The notes beneath the pieces are model-generated. The model was not told the DNA's origin, did no database searches, and worked only from the letters and a program-made list of their open reading frames with translations. A program made the translations under genes and the position numbers. DNA of 7,786 bases from Steroidobacteraceae bacterium (GTDB lineage Bacteria; Pseudomonadota; Gammaproteobacteria; Steroidobacterales; Steroidobacteraceae): assembly GCA_023253235.1 (NCBI GenBank), contig JALRHE010000355.1:1-7786 (forward strand), given 5' to 3'. Position 1 is the first letter of the stretch, and each line of letters opens with the position of its first letter. Positions 1 to 5,978 of the stretch are shown piece by piece.

Positions 1-846
1 ATACGAGTAGATCACGCCCTCGGGGATGCCATAGCTGCCATCGGACGGGATACCCATCGAGACCCAATCGCCGGCTGCCGAACCGCGGAACCAGTCGCGG
101 ATATGGTCGATGGCGGCGGAACCGGCAGAGGCAGCCGAAGAGGCGCCGCGTGCTTTGATGATGGCCGCTCCACGCTGCTGCACGGTCGGGATGAAGTCCT
201 TCTCGATCCAGTTCGCATCGACCAGCGAGCGCGCCGGCTGACCCTTCACGAGGCAGTGGTTGATGTCCGGGTACTGCGTCGCCGAGTGGTTTCCCCAGAT
301 GATCATTTTCTGGATGTCATTCACATGGACGCCAGTTTTCTCGGCCAGTTGCGACAGCGCGCGGTTGTGATCGAGACGCGTCATCGCGGTGAACGATTGC
401 GGCTTCAGAGACGGCGCATTCTTCATCGCGATCAGCGCATTCGTGTTCGCCGGATTACCGACGACGAGTACGCGTACGTCGCGCGCTGCCACATCGTTCA
501 ATGCCTTGCCCTGCGCCGAGAAAATTTGGGCGTTGGCGAGCAGCAGATCTTTGCGCTCCATGCCAGGACCGCGGGGGCGGGCGCCGACCAGCAGTGCGGC
601 GTGACAATCCTTGAAAGCGACCCGCGCATCGTCCGTTGCGATGACTTTGTTCAGTGTCGGGAAAGCGCAGTCGTTGAGTTCCATGACGACGCCCTGCAAC
701 GTCGGCAGCGCCGGGGTGATCTCCAGCAAGTGCAGGTTGACGGGCTGATCGGGTCCGAGCATGGCGCCCGAGGCGACACGGAAAGCGAGGGCATAACCAA
801 TCTGACCAGCGGCGCCGGTGATGGCGACGTTCAAGGGCTGCTTCAT
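1..846 (-). CDS. mdh: Malate dehydrogenase, N-terminal 282 residues (cut by window edge)
   Basis: Cytosolic enzyme that interconverts malate and oxaloacetate with NAD in the TCA cycle. The reverse-strand frame opens at the ATG at 846 and stays open to base 1; the family is about 325-330 residues long, so roughly 45 C-terminal residues are missing. Visible in order: the Rossmann dinucleotide loop GAAGQIG (residues 11-17); an acidic residue, E42, at the end of the second strand, which fits NAD rather than NADP use; the substrate-binding arginines of GARPRGPGMERKD (R92, R98); and the catalytic pair in LDHNR (D159, with R162) and WGNHS (H187). This is the pattern of the type-2 (cytosolic/chloroplast-like) MDH family, not the E. 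coli-type mdh. A TGGAGA ribosome site (855-860) lies about 9 bases before the ATG. The gene is divergent from the regulator operon. The family assignment is secure; only the C-terminus is unseen. Confidence 0.96.
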   Translation of the reverse strand, partial: MKQPLNVAITGAAGQIGYALAFRVASGAMLGPDQPVNLHLLEITPALPTLQGVVMELNDCAFPTLNKVIATDDARVAFKDCHAALLVGARPRGPGMERKDLLLANAQIFSAQGKALNDVAARDVRVLVVGNPANTNALIAMKNAPSLKPQSFTAMTRLDHNRALSQLAEKTGVHVNDIQKMIIWGNHSATQYPDINHCLVKGQPARSLVDANWIEKDFIPTVQQRGAAIIKARGASSAASAGSAAIDHIRDWFRGSAAGDWVSMGIPSDGSYGIPEGVIYSY

Positions 847-912
847 CCGGAAAATCTCCACGTTAATAGGCGGGCGAATTTTACGTGATCAAAGGGCCCG
901 TGCCGTGGCCAC

Positions 913-942
913 TTGACTGCGTATTGGTGTTGTAGTTATATA
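913..942 (+). promoter_or_regulatory. Candidate sigma70 promoter of the YtrA-type regulator/exporter operon
   Basis: A -35-like TTGACT (913-918) is followed after 17-18 bases by an AT-only -10-like element (TTATAT at 936-941 or TATATA at 937-942). Transcription would begin near 949, leaving a short leader with an AGAGG ribosome site at 964-968 ahead of the GTG at 976. The same AT-rich core is nearly symmetric and could also serve a leftward promoter for mdh: CTGACT at 960-965 on the minus strand, 17 bases from TATATA. That would give mdh a leader of about 85 bases. The rightward promoter is the better match; the leftward one is speculative. Confidence 0.5.
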
Positions 943-949
943 TAACACT
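926..949. promoter_or_regulatory. Palindromic candidate operator for the adjacent YtrA-family repressor
   Basis: GTGTT (927-931) and AACAC (944-948) form perfect 5-bp arms. Symmetric TA steps inside the arms (933-934 and 941-942) and a perfect GTTATATATAAC palindrome (935-946) partly overlap them. The arms read GGTG at 926-929 and CACT at 946-949, separated by 16 bases. From memory, and not checked, this is one base off the GGTG-N16-CACC site described for a Xanthomonas YtrA regulator. The site covers the -10 element and most of the -10/-35 spacer of the operon that encodes the YtrA-type repressor, which is where an autorepressor would bind. Inverted symmetry and position are seen directly; the binding partner is inferred. 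Confidence 0.55.
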
Positions 950-975
950 AGATTGTTTCAGTCAGAGGTATTAAC

Positions 976-1131
976 GTGCAGACATGGACTTACTCGAAGC
1001 CGCTGGCAACCGTCACCGTGGTTGCCCTGGTAGCCACCTTGCTCACGAGCGCGCTGCTCTGGGGTTTGGCCCTTTCGGCCGACCTGCCGGACGCGCCTCG
1101 TTTCGCCGTCTCGGTCTCGGCGATCGGCTGA
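976..1131 (+). CDS. Small single-pass membrane protein, 51 residues, unknown function
   Basis: First gene of the regulator/exporter operon, easy to miss because it is short and starts with GTG. AGAGG at 964-968 lies 7 bases before the GTG, and the TGA at 1129-1131 is 13 bases before the regulator ATG; its last A begins an AGGA that can serve as that gene's ribosome site. The peptide has a short polar start (MQTWTYSKP), one hydrophobic helix of about 24 residues (roughly 10-33: LATVTVVALVATLLTSALLW and onward), and a short mildly polar tail (DLPDAPR) ending in VSVSAIG. About 82% of codons (42 of 51) end in G or C, as expected for a real gene in this genome. An overlapping ATG at 984 is in another frame and gives an implausible product. 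No family is recognised. It may be an accessory subunit or a signal-anchored peptide of the exporter encoded downstream, but that is inference from position alone. Confidence 0.6.
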   Translation: MQTWTYSKPLATVTVVALVATLLTSALLWGLALSADLPDAPRFAVSVSAIG

Positions 1132-1144
1132 GGACAGTTGGGCC

Positions 1145-1507
1145 ATGAGCGACCGCCAATGGAATGACGACGCCCCGATCTACCGCCAACTGCGGGATCG
1201 CGTCGTCGCCATGATCCTCGACGGCGCGTTGAAGGAAGGCGATCCGCTACCTTCGGTGCGTAACGTGGCGGCGGAGTTTCGCATCAACCCCCTAACCGTA
1301 CTCAAGGCTTATCAAGAGTTGGTCGACGAGCAACTGGTCGAGAAACGACGCGGTCGCGGGATGTACGTCAACGCGGGGGCCAGAGCGGCGCTGCTCAAAG
1401 ACGAGCGGCAGCGATTTCTGGTCGACGAGTGGCCTCGCACTCGCGCCAAAATCGAACGTCTCGGCCTAGCTGTCGACGAACTGCTCGCAACCAAAGAACA
1501 GAAGTGA
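1145..1507 (+). CDS. YtrA-subfamily GntR transcriptional repressor
   Basis: DNA-binding repressor that probably controls its own operon. The 120-residue protein has a GntR winged helix-turn-helix at about residues 10-75: the opening PIYRQLRDRVVAMILDGAL, the GDPLPSVRNVA recognition region (32-42), INPLTVLKAYQEL (47-59), and the wing RRGRGMYV (68-75). Only about 45 residues follow, too few for the large effector domains of FadR- or HutC-type members. This short tail is the mark of the YtrA subfamily, which typically sits in front of ABC transporter genes, as here. The ATG at 1145 is preceded by AGGA (1131-1134). The ATPase gene starts 10 bases after the stop. A candidate operator lies at 926-949. 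What relieves repression is unknown; YtrA relatives often answer to cell-envelope stress or antimicrobial peptides, which is family knowledge and not visible here. Confidence 0.9.
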   Translation: MSDRQWNDDAPIYRQLRDRVVAMILDGALKEGDPLPSVRNVAAEFRINPLTVLKAYQELVDEQLVEKRRGRGMYVNAGARAALLKDERQRFLVDEWPRTRAKIERLGLAVDELLATKEQK

Positions 1508-1517
1508 GGACTCTCCC

Positions 1518-2435
1518 ATGGGAGCAGTGATACACGCGCGCGATGTTCGCAAGCGCTATGGTCGATCGACTCTCGCACTCGATGGACTCGATTTCGACGT
1601 CGCCGCCGGGCGCATCGTCGGTTTGATGGGGCCGAATGGCGCGGGTAAAACCACGGCGCTCAAATCGATCCTCGGTTTGACTCCTTTCGAAGGTGAACTG
1701 CAAGTGCTCGGTCGCGACCCGCGTACCGAACGCGATTCGTTGATGAAAGACGTTTGTTTCATCGCTGATGTCGCCGTGTTGCCGAAGTGGTTGCGAGTCG
1801 ACCATGCGCTCGACTATGTCGCCGGGGTTCATCCCAAGTTCGATCGACAGCGCGCGGACGATGTGCTCGCTCGAACCGACATCAAACGAAAGAGCAAGGT
1901 TGGCGAATTATCCAAAGGCATGATCACACAGCTCCATTTGGCGCTGATCATGGCGATCGATGCCAAGCTGCTGGTCTTGGACGAGCCGACGCTGGGCCTT
2001 GATCTCTTGTATCGACGAGGTTTCTACGAAGCCTTGCTCAATGACTATTTCGACCATGAGCGCACCATTTTGGTCACGACCCACCAGGTCGAAGAAGTCG
2101 AAAACCTGTTGACCGATGTGCTTTTCATCAGCCACGGCAAGATCGTGCTCGACTCGACCGTCGACGCCTTGCCGAGCCGCTTTGCACAACTGATCACGAC
2201 TTCCGAGCATGTGGCTGCGGCGCGAGCGCTGCGTCCGGTCTATGAACGTGAAGTGTTTGGTCGATATGCCTTCGTCTTCGACATCGGAAAGGGGGGCGCT
2301 CCCACGACCGATGAATTGGCGGCCCTGGGTGATATTCGAACGCCCTCGATTGCGGATTTGTTTGTGGCGTTGATGAACGATGGTCACTCGAATGGCGCGA
2401 CTGCAGGCCGCGTCGGTGCGGAGGTGGCAGCATGA
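1518..2435 (+). CDS. ABC transporter ATP-binding protein (YtrB/BcrA-like), 305 residues
   Basis: Cytoplasmic motor of an ABC-2-type exporter paired with the next gene. Seen in order: Walker A GPNGAGKTT (38-46), signature LSKGM (131-135), Walker B LLVLDE (151-156), D-loop GLD (160-162), and H-loop H189 in TTHQ. The usual Q-loop glutamine is not at its expected place: the segment reads CFIADVAVLP (about 80-89). The signature also has K in place of the first usual G. Both traits fit the YtrB/BcrA-type exporter ATPases better than importers. A C-terminal extension of about 90 residues beyond the H-loop (EREVFGRYAFVFDIG and onward) resembles the regulatory tail of such ATPases. A clear GAGGA ribosome site (1506-1510) lies 7 bases before the ATG and overlaps the stop of the regulator. 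The stop overlaps the start of the permease by four bases, implying coupled translation. Substrate unknown. Confidence 0.93.
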   Translation: MGAVIHARDVRKRYGRSTLALDGLDFDVAAGRIVGLMGPNGAGKTTALKSILGLTPFEGELQVLGRDPRTERDSLMKDVCFIADVAVLPKWLRVDHALDYVAGVHPKFDRQRADDVLARTDIKRKSKVGELSKGMITQLHLALIMAIDAKLLVLDEPTLGLDLLYRRGFYEALLNDYFDHERTILVTTHQVEEVENLLTDVLFISHGKIVLDSTVDALPSRFAQLITTSEHVAAARALRPVYEREVFGRYAFVFDIGKGGAPTTDELAALGDIRTPSIADLFVALMNDGHSNGATAGRVGAEVAA

Positions 2436-3355
2436 ACATCACGGTCATGAAAACTTTGCTTTGGCGCGAGACTTGGGAACACCGTGGTCTCATCTGGGCC
2501 CCGTTGATCACGGCTGCGGTTATTGTGCTCACCGCACTGCTGAGCACGAGCTTCACTGGTAGCGTGCAGATTAATGTCGATGGCAAAGAGCAGGCGCTTT
2601 TCGCCACCTTGGCGACGGATCTGTCACACCAACGACAGTTGTTCGCGGTCTGGTTGGGCGCGCTGGTGATCCCGCAGATGATCGTTGCGATGATCGTGTT
2701 GGTGTTCTACGTGCTCGATAGTCTCTACAACGAGCGCAAAGATCGGAGCATCCTGTTTTGGAAGTCGATGCCAGTCTCCGATGCAGAAACAGTCGGCTCT
2801 AAACTTGCCACGGCTTTGTTACTCGTCCCGTTATGGGTGTGGCTCGTCTCGATGATCGCGAGTCTCGTCGTGTTCGTGATCGTCAGCGTCAAGCTCGCCG
2901 GAACGCCGCTTGCACCGTTGGCCACGTTCCATCTCGGTACTTGGTTGGTCTTGCAATTGACGATGCTGCAAAACGTACTGATCGCTGCGCTGTGGTACGC
3001 CCCGGTAGCGGTGTATTTGTTGTTGATGTCCGTCTACGCCAAGCGCAGTCCGTTTCTGTGGGCTGTCTTGCCACCCGTGCTACTGGTGATTTTCGAAGAA
3101 GTGGCGTTCAACACGAGTGTGATCGCGGGATTCATCGCAAACCGTCTGTTCGGGTTCTTCCGTGAGCTCGATCTGCATATCTCCTCGGACGACGGCGACA
3201 CTTCCGCGTCCGTGATCCAGCAGATCGCCCGCAGCTATGAGCAACTCGGCACGCTCGATATGCTCGCGAAGCCTGATCTTTGGTTCGGGGTTGCCGTGGC
3301 CGTGATCGGTTTCTTCGTCGTCGTGCGGCTACGTCGCTGGCGGGACGACGCCTGA
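2432..3355 (+). CDS. ABC-2-type multispanning permease subunit
   Basis: Inner-membrane half of the exporter powered by the preceding ATPase, whose stop codon it overlaps (ATGA). The 307-residue protein has about six hydrophobic segments: roughly 19-38, 74-95, 125-152, 165-190, 200-222 and 285-300. Between the first two is an extracytoplasmic-looking stretch (about 39-70). A charged cytoplasmic loop follows the second segment: YNERKDRSILFWKSMPVSD (99-117). This N-E-R-K-D-R-S-I-L-F-W-K-S-M-P-V-S loop recurs in ABC-2 permeases of this type and probably contacts the ATPase. A second large loop rich in D and S (about 245-280) precedes the last helix, and the protein ends with positively charged RLRRWRDD. 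No catalytic residues are expected. The permease role is secure from hydropathy and operon position; what is exported (peptide, antibiotic or lipid) cannot be told. Confidence 0.88.
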   Translation: MNITVMKTLLWRETWEHRGLIWAPLITAAVIVLTALLSTSFTGSVQINVDGKEQALFATLATDLSHQRQLFAVWLGALVIPQMIVAMIVLVFYVLDSLYNERKDRSILFWKSMPVSDAETVGSKLATALLLVPLWVWLVSMIASLVVFVIVSVKLAGTPLAPLATFHLGTWLVLQLTMLQNVLIAALWYAPVAVYLLLMSVYAKRSPFLWAVLPPVLLVIFEEVAFNTSVIAGFIANRLFGFFRELDLHISSDDGDTSASVIQQIARSYEQLGTLDMLAKPDLWFGVAVAVIGFFVVVRLRRWRDDA

Positions 3356-3364
3356 TGGTGATGT

Positions 3365-3392
3365 CGCGGATCGCCTTAGTCGGTGATCCGCG
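3365..3392. terminator. Hairpin at the convergent junction, possible bidirectional terminator
   Basis: CGCGGATC (3365-3372) and GATCCGCG (3385-3392) form a perfect 8-bp stem with a 12-base loop. It lies 10 bases past the permease stop and overlaps the last codons and the TAA (3376-3378) of purT on the other strand. Neither side carries a run of T, so it is not a standard intrinsic terminator. Its GC-rich stem placed exactly between convergent genes still suggests transcript-end protection or pausing in both directions. Confidence 0.35.
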
Positions 3393-4572
3393 CCCCCGCC
3401 GTGACGACGGCTGCGACATCACGGCTTCGTCGACGGGCTTCGTCGATGTCCACGCCGCGCGCTAGCGCGACTCCCATCCGTCGTTGACCACGCACTTCCG
3501 GCTTGCCGAACAATCGCAGTGTGGTGTCCGGCTCGAGGAGCGCCGATTGCAGATTCGAAAACCGTAGCTCAGCCGTATCGCCTTCTATCAGGATCGCCGT
3601 CGATGCGGACGGTCCGAGCGTGCGGATCTGAGGAATCGGCAACCCTAGGATCGCTCGCAGGTGCAAGGCGAACTCCGATAGGTCCTGTGAGATCAGGGTC
3701 ACGAGGCCGGTATCGTGAGGTCTGGGTGATACCTCACTGAACCACACTTCATCACCTTTTACGAATAGCTCGACACCAAACAGCCCGCGACCCCCCAATG
3801 CGCTCGTGATCTGCAGGGCGATATCGCGACTGCGAGCCAGCGCGGCCGCACTCATCGGGTGTGGTTGCCACGATTCGCGATAGTCGCCGCTGATCTGCAG
3901 ATGACCGATCGGATCACAGAAGGACGTTCCCCCCGCATGTCTGACGGTCAAAAGGGTGATCTCGTAGTCGAACTCGATGAATCCCTCGACGATCACGCGA
4001 CCTGCGCCTGCACGGCCTCCCTCCTGCGCGTAGCGCCAGGCCGTTTCCACTCCGGACTTATCTTTGACGACACTTTGGCCTTTGCCGGAGCTCGACATCA
4101 CGGGTTTGACTACGCAGGGCAGTCCAATCTCATCGATAGCTGCAAGATATTCATCCAGGGTGGAAGCAAAGCGGTAAGGCGAGGTTGGCAAACCCAGTTT
4201 TTCGGCGGCAAGGCGTCGGATTCCTTCCCGATCCATGGTGAGTTTGGCGGCCATTGCGGTCGGAACGACGTGAAAGCCCTCAGCTTCGAGGCGCAGCAGC
4301 TCATCGGTCGCAATCGCCTCGATCTCCGGCACGATGAAATGCGGTTGTTCGCGTAGCACGATCTCGCGCAGGGCTTTGGCATCGAGCATACGAATAACGT
4401 GTGATCGATGCGCGACCTGCATGGCGGGCGCGTGAGCGTATCGGTCCACGGCAATGACTTCGATACCAAGACGCTGGGCTTCGATCGCCACTTCTTTGCC
4501 GAGTTCGCCGGAGCCTAGCAACATCAAGCGCGTTGCGCCGCGCGAACCAGGGGTGCCGATGGTGGTAGACAT
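3376..4572 (-). CDS. purT: Formate-dependent phosphoribosylglycinamide formyltransferase (GAR transformylase 2)
   Basis: Makes formyl-GAR from GAR, formate and ATP in the third step of purine synthesis, without a folate donor. Numbering from the second of two adjacent ATGs, the protein is 398 residues, close to E. coli PurT (392). Seen: the N-terminal GSGELGKE nucleotide-binding turn (20-27); DRYAHAPAMQVAHRSHVI (43-60) for substrate binding; EIEAIATDEL (83-92); the ATP-grasp loop KPVMSSSGKGQS (156-167); RAGAGRVIVEG (187-197); GDYRESWQP (229-237); and the metal and phosphate site VELF...SEVSPRPHDTG with E268, E280 and 282-289. All expected motifs are present. GAGGA (4578-4582) is 5 bases before the ATG at 4572 but only 2 before the ATG at 4575, so 4572 is the preferred start; the other adds one Met. 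Convergent with the exporter operon and divergent from the CDGSH operon; apparently single-gene. Confidence 0.97.
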   Translation of the reverse strand: MSTTIGTPGSRGATRLMLLGSGELGKEVAIEAQRLGIEVIAVDRYAHAPAMQVAHRSHVIRMLDAKALREIVLREQPHFIVPEIEAIATDELLRLEAEGFHVVPTAMAAKLTMDREGIRRLAAEKLGLPTSPYRFASTLDEYLAAIDEIGLPCVVKPVMSSSGKGQSVVKDKSGVETAWRYAQEGGRAGAGRVIVEGFIEFDYEITLLTVRHAGGTSFCDPIGHLQISGDYRESWQPHPMSAAALARSRDIALQITSALGGRGLFGVELFVKGDEVWFSEVSPRPHDTGLVTLISQDLSEFALHLRAILGLPIPQIRTLGPSASTAILIEGDTAELRFSNLQSALLEPDTTLRLFGKPEVRGQRRMGVALARGVDIDEARRRSRDVAAVVTAGARITD

Positions 4573-4585
4573 CATATTCCTCGCG

Positions 4586-4614
4586 TTACACTCGAACGAA
4601 GTTTAACCGTGTAA
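4586..4614. repeat. Inverted repeat TTACAC-N17-GTGTAA in the purT/CDGSH divergent region
   Basis: TTACAC (4586-4591) and GTGTAA (4609-4614) are perfect 6-bp inverted arms 17 bases apart within the 51-base gap between the two divergent genes. Each arm resembles a weak -10 (TGTAAA or TGTAAC) with the other acting as a -35-like element 19 bases away, so the arrangement is symmetric in both directions. Start sites would then fall almost on the start codons, which argues against it being the promoter pair. It could instead be a binding site for a shared regulator. It does not match the PurR operator as I know it. Confidence 0.3.
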
Positions 4615-4626
4615 AGCAGGTATGCC

Positions 4627-4869
4627 ATGTCTGATCCCGTTGTTGCGAGCCGCACGCCCATCGCAGTCGATGTCGAGGCCGGCAAGACATATTGGTGGTG
4701 CAGTTGTGGTAAGTCGGCCAAACAGCCCTTCTGTGACGGATCGCACAAGGGTACGGATTTCACTCCCGTGAAATACGAGGCGACGGCTTCTACGAAGGTT
4801 TGGTTCTGCGGTTGCAAACAGACTGCGAACGCGCCGCTATGCGACGGGGCGCACAAGAAACTGCCCTGA
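4627..4869 (+). CDS. Tandem CDGSH-type iron-sulfur protein, 80 residues
   Basis: Small soluble protein with two CDGSH domains, each expected to bind a 2Fe-2S cluster through three Cys and one His. Repeat one is CSCGKSAKQPFCDGSH (ligands C25, C27, C36, H40) and repeat two is CGCKQTANAPLCDGAH (ligands C61, C63, C72, H76). The ligand sets are complete, and the conserved P (34 and 70) and D-G (37-38 and 73-74) are kept. The compact tandem form resembles the mitochondrial CISD3/MiNT class. CDGSH proteins are linked to redox sensing, iron and electron handling, but no specific bacterial reaction is established. AGG (4618-4620) sits 6 bases before the ATG. The stop shares one base with the start of the STAS-MlaE gene (TGATG), so the two are probably translated together and it heads the MCE operon. 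An ATG at 4622 lies in a different frame without cysteine motifs and was rejected. Confidence 0.93.
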   Translation: MSDPVVASRTPIAVDVEAGKTYWWCSCGKSAKQPFCDGSHKGTDFTPVKYEATASTKVWFCGCKQTANAPLCDGAHKKLP

Positions 4870-5978
4870 TGCCGTTTCGAACCGAGCGTCACCATGAGAC
4901 GCTTCGGTTGTCGCCCGTTGGCGACTGGACGATTCAGCATGTCGGTGAAATCGAGCGCTCTCTGGACATGCTGTCACTCGACGGTGTCCGCTGCATTCAA
5001 CTCGATCTGTCGGGTATCTCGTCGCTCGATTTATCGGGCGCTTGGTTGATACACGATCTACGTGTTCGATCCGCCGCAATCCGATCGGTCGACCTTTTAT
5101 CCCCTGAGCCGCCCATGTTGCGGCTCGTCGCCCAAACACTCGCCCAAGACCAATCGGCACGCGAGCCTGAGCCACGGACTGCGCGTTCCGCTGTCGAGCA
5201 CCTAGGTCGTCATGCCTGGGAGCGACTGACAGGTTGGGCTGAAGGCTTGGCTTTTCTTGGCGCTACGGTACTCCGATTTCTCGCGGCGCTGAAAGACCCG
5301 CGGGTTTGGCGCCCGATCTCGATCGCAAGGCACGTTTACGACACCGGACTCACTGCTATTCCGATCGTTGCGCTGATCGCGTTTTTGATCGCCGTCATCA
5401 TCGCTTACATGGGTGCGCAGCAGTTGCAGCAGTTCGGCGCCGATATCTTCGTGGTTGATCTGGTCACGGTCGGTGTCTTGCGCGAACTGGGTGTATTGCT
5501 CACAGCCATCATCGTAGCCGGACGGTCAGGCAGTGCTTTTGCTGCCGAGATTGGTGCCATGAAGCTCAATCAGGAAATCGATGCGCTCAAGGCCACCGGA
5601 GTCGAGCCAATCGAAGTGCTGGTGCTGCCCCGCTGGATCGGTCTCGTCATTGCGTTGCCTCTTTTGACGGTGATCGCCGATGCGGTCGGTGTTGTCGGTG
5701 GGGCCCTGCTCTGTCAATTGCTGCTCGATATGCCACTGGTTCAATATTTCCAAAGAGTCGACGAGTCGATCGCAGCCTGGACCTTCTGGGTCGGCATCAT
5801 CAAGGCGCCGGTTTTTGCAGTCCTCATCGCTGCGGCAGGCACCTACCGTGGCATGCAAGTCCGCGGATCTTCCCGTGAGCTTGGGCGCTTGACGACGGTT
5901 GCTGTCGTACAGGCTATTTTCATGGTGATTTTGGCCGATGCTTTATTTGCGGTTCTCTTCATGGAGATCGGCATATGA
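4869..5978 (+). CDS. MlaE-family lipid ABC transporter permease with fused N-terminal STAS domain
   Basis: Inner-membrane permease of an MCE-type lipid-trafficking ABC system. The 369-residue protein has two parts. Residues about 10-90 form a STAS/MlaB-like domain, with the strand-loop LDLSGISSLDLSG (45-57) where MlaB and anti-sigma antagonists carry their phospho-site helix; here the second D-x-S-G reads DLSG. Residues about 115-369 are a MlaE domain with an amphipathic entry helix, several long hydrophobic helices (for example about 160-182, 199-217 and 250-277), and the family loop GRSGSAFAAEIGAMKLNQEIDALKATGVEP (218-247, key residues E227, E236, D238, A239). In E. coli the STAS part is the separate protein MlaB; here it is fused, as in many Pseudomonas and Xanthomonas relatives. 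The frame is also open upstream to an ATG at 4800, but that would lie inside the CDGSH gene; the ATG at 4869 overlaps that gene's stop and is preferred. The stop overlaps the next start (ATGA). Confidence 0.93.
   Translation: MPFRTERHHETLRLSPVGDWTIQHVGEIERSLDMLSLDGVRCIQLDLSGISSLDLSGAWLIHDLRVRSAAIRSVDLLSPEPPMLRLVAQTLAQDQSAREPEPRTARSAVEHLGRHAWERLTGWAEGLAFLGATVLRFLAALKDPRVWRPISIARHVYDTGLTAIPIVALIAFLIAVIIAYMGAQQLQQFGADIFVVDLVTVGVLRELGVLLTAIIVAGRSGSAFAAEIGAMKLNQEIDALKATGVEPIEVLVLPRWIGLVIALPLLTVIADAVGVVGGALLCQLLLDMPLVQYFQRVDESIAAWTFWVGIIKAPVFAVLIAAAGTYRGMQVRGSSRELGRLTTVAVVQAIFMVILADALFAVLFMEIGI

Noticed and set aside
103..888. A 261-codon open frame on the plus strand across the mdh region
   Set aside because: It lies antisense to a malate dehydrogenase with intact catalytic motifs, its product is Arg/Asp/Gln-rich without any recognisable domain, and long antisense frames are common in GC-rich genes.
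863..892. Minus-strand TTGATC (887-892) and TATTAA (863-868), 18 bases apart, as an mdh promoter
   Set aside because: Transcription would start near 856, inside the mdh ribosome site, leaving too little leader to use it; each box matches only 4 of 6 consensus bases.
984..1145. A 54-codon ATG frame at 984 overlapping the small membrane peptide
   Set aside because: Its product is Gly/Arg/His-rich with no helix or domain, it has no well-placed ribosome site, and its stop runs into the regulator start; the GTG frame at 976 is far better.
3859..4356. A 165-codon plus-strand frame opposite purT
   Set aside because: Antisense to intact ATP-grasp coding sequence, with no recognisable domain in its product and no support from neighbouring genes.
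4592..4608. A possible PurR box upstream of purT
   Set aside because: The core CGAACGAAGTTTAACCG lacks the central symmetry and flanking bases of the known PurR operator.
4800..4868. A 23-residue upstream extension of the STAS-MlaE protein to the ATG at 4800
   Set aside because: It would overlap the second CDGSH motif in another frame; the ATG at 4869, overlapping the CDGSH stop, gives the usual family length.
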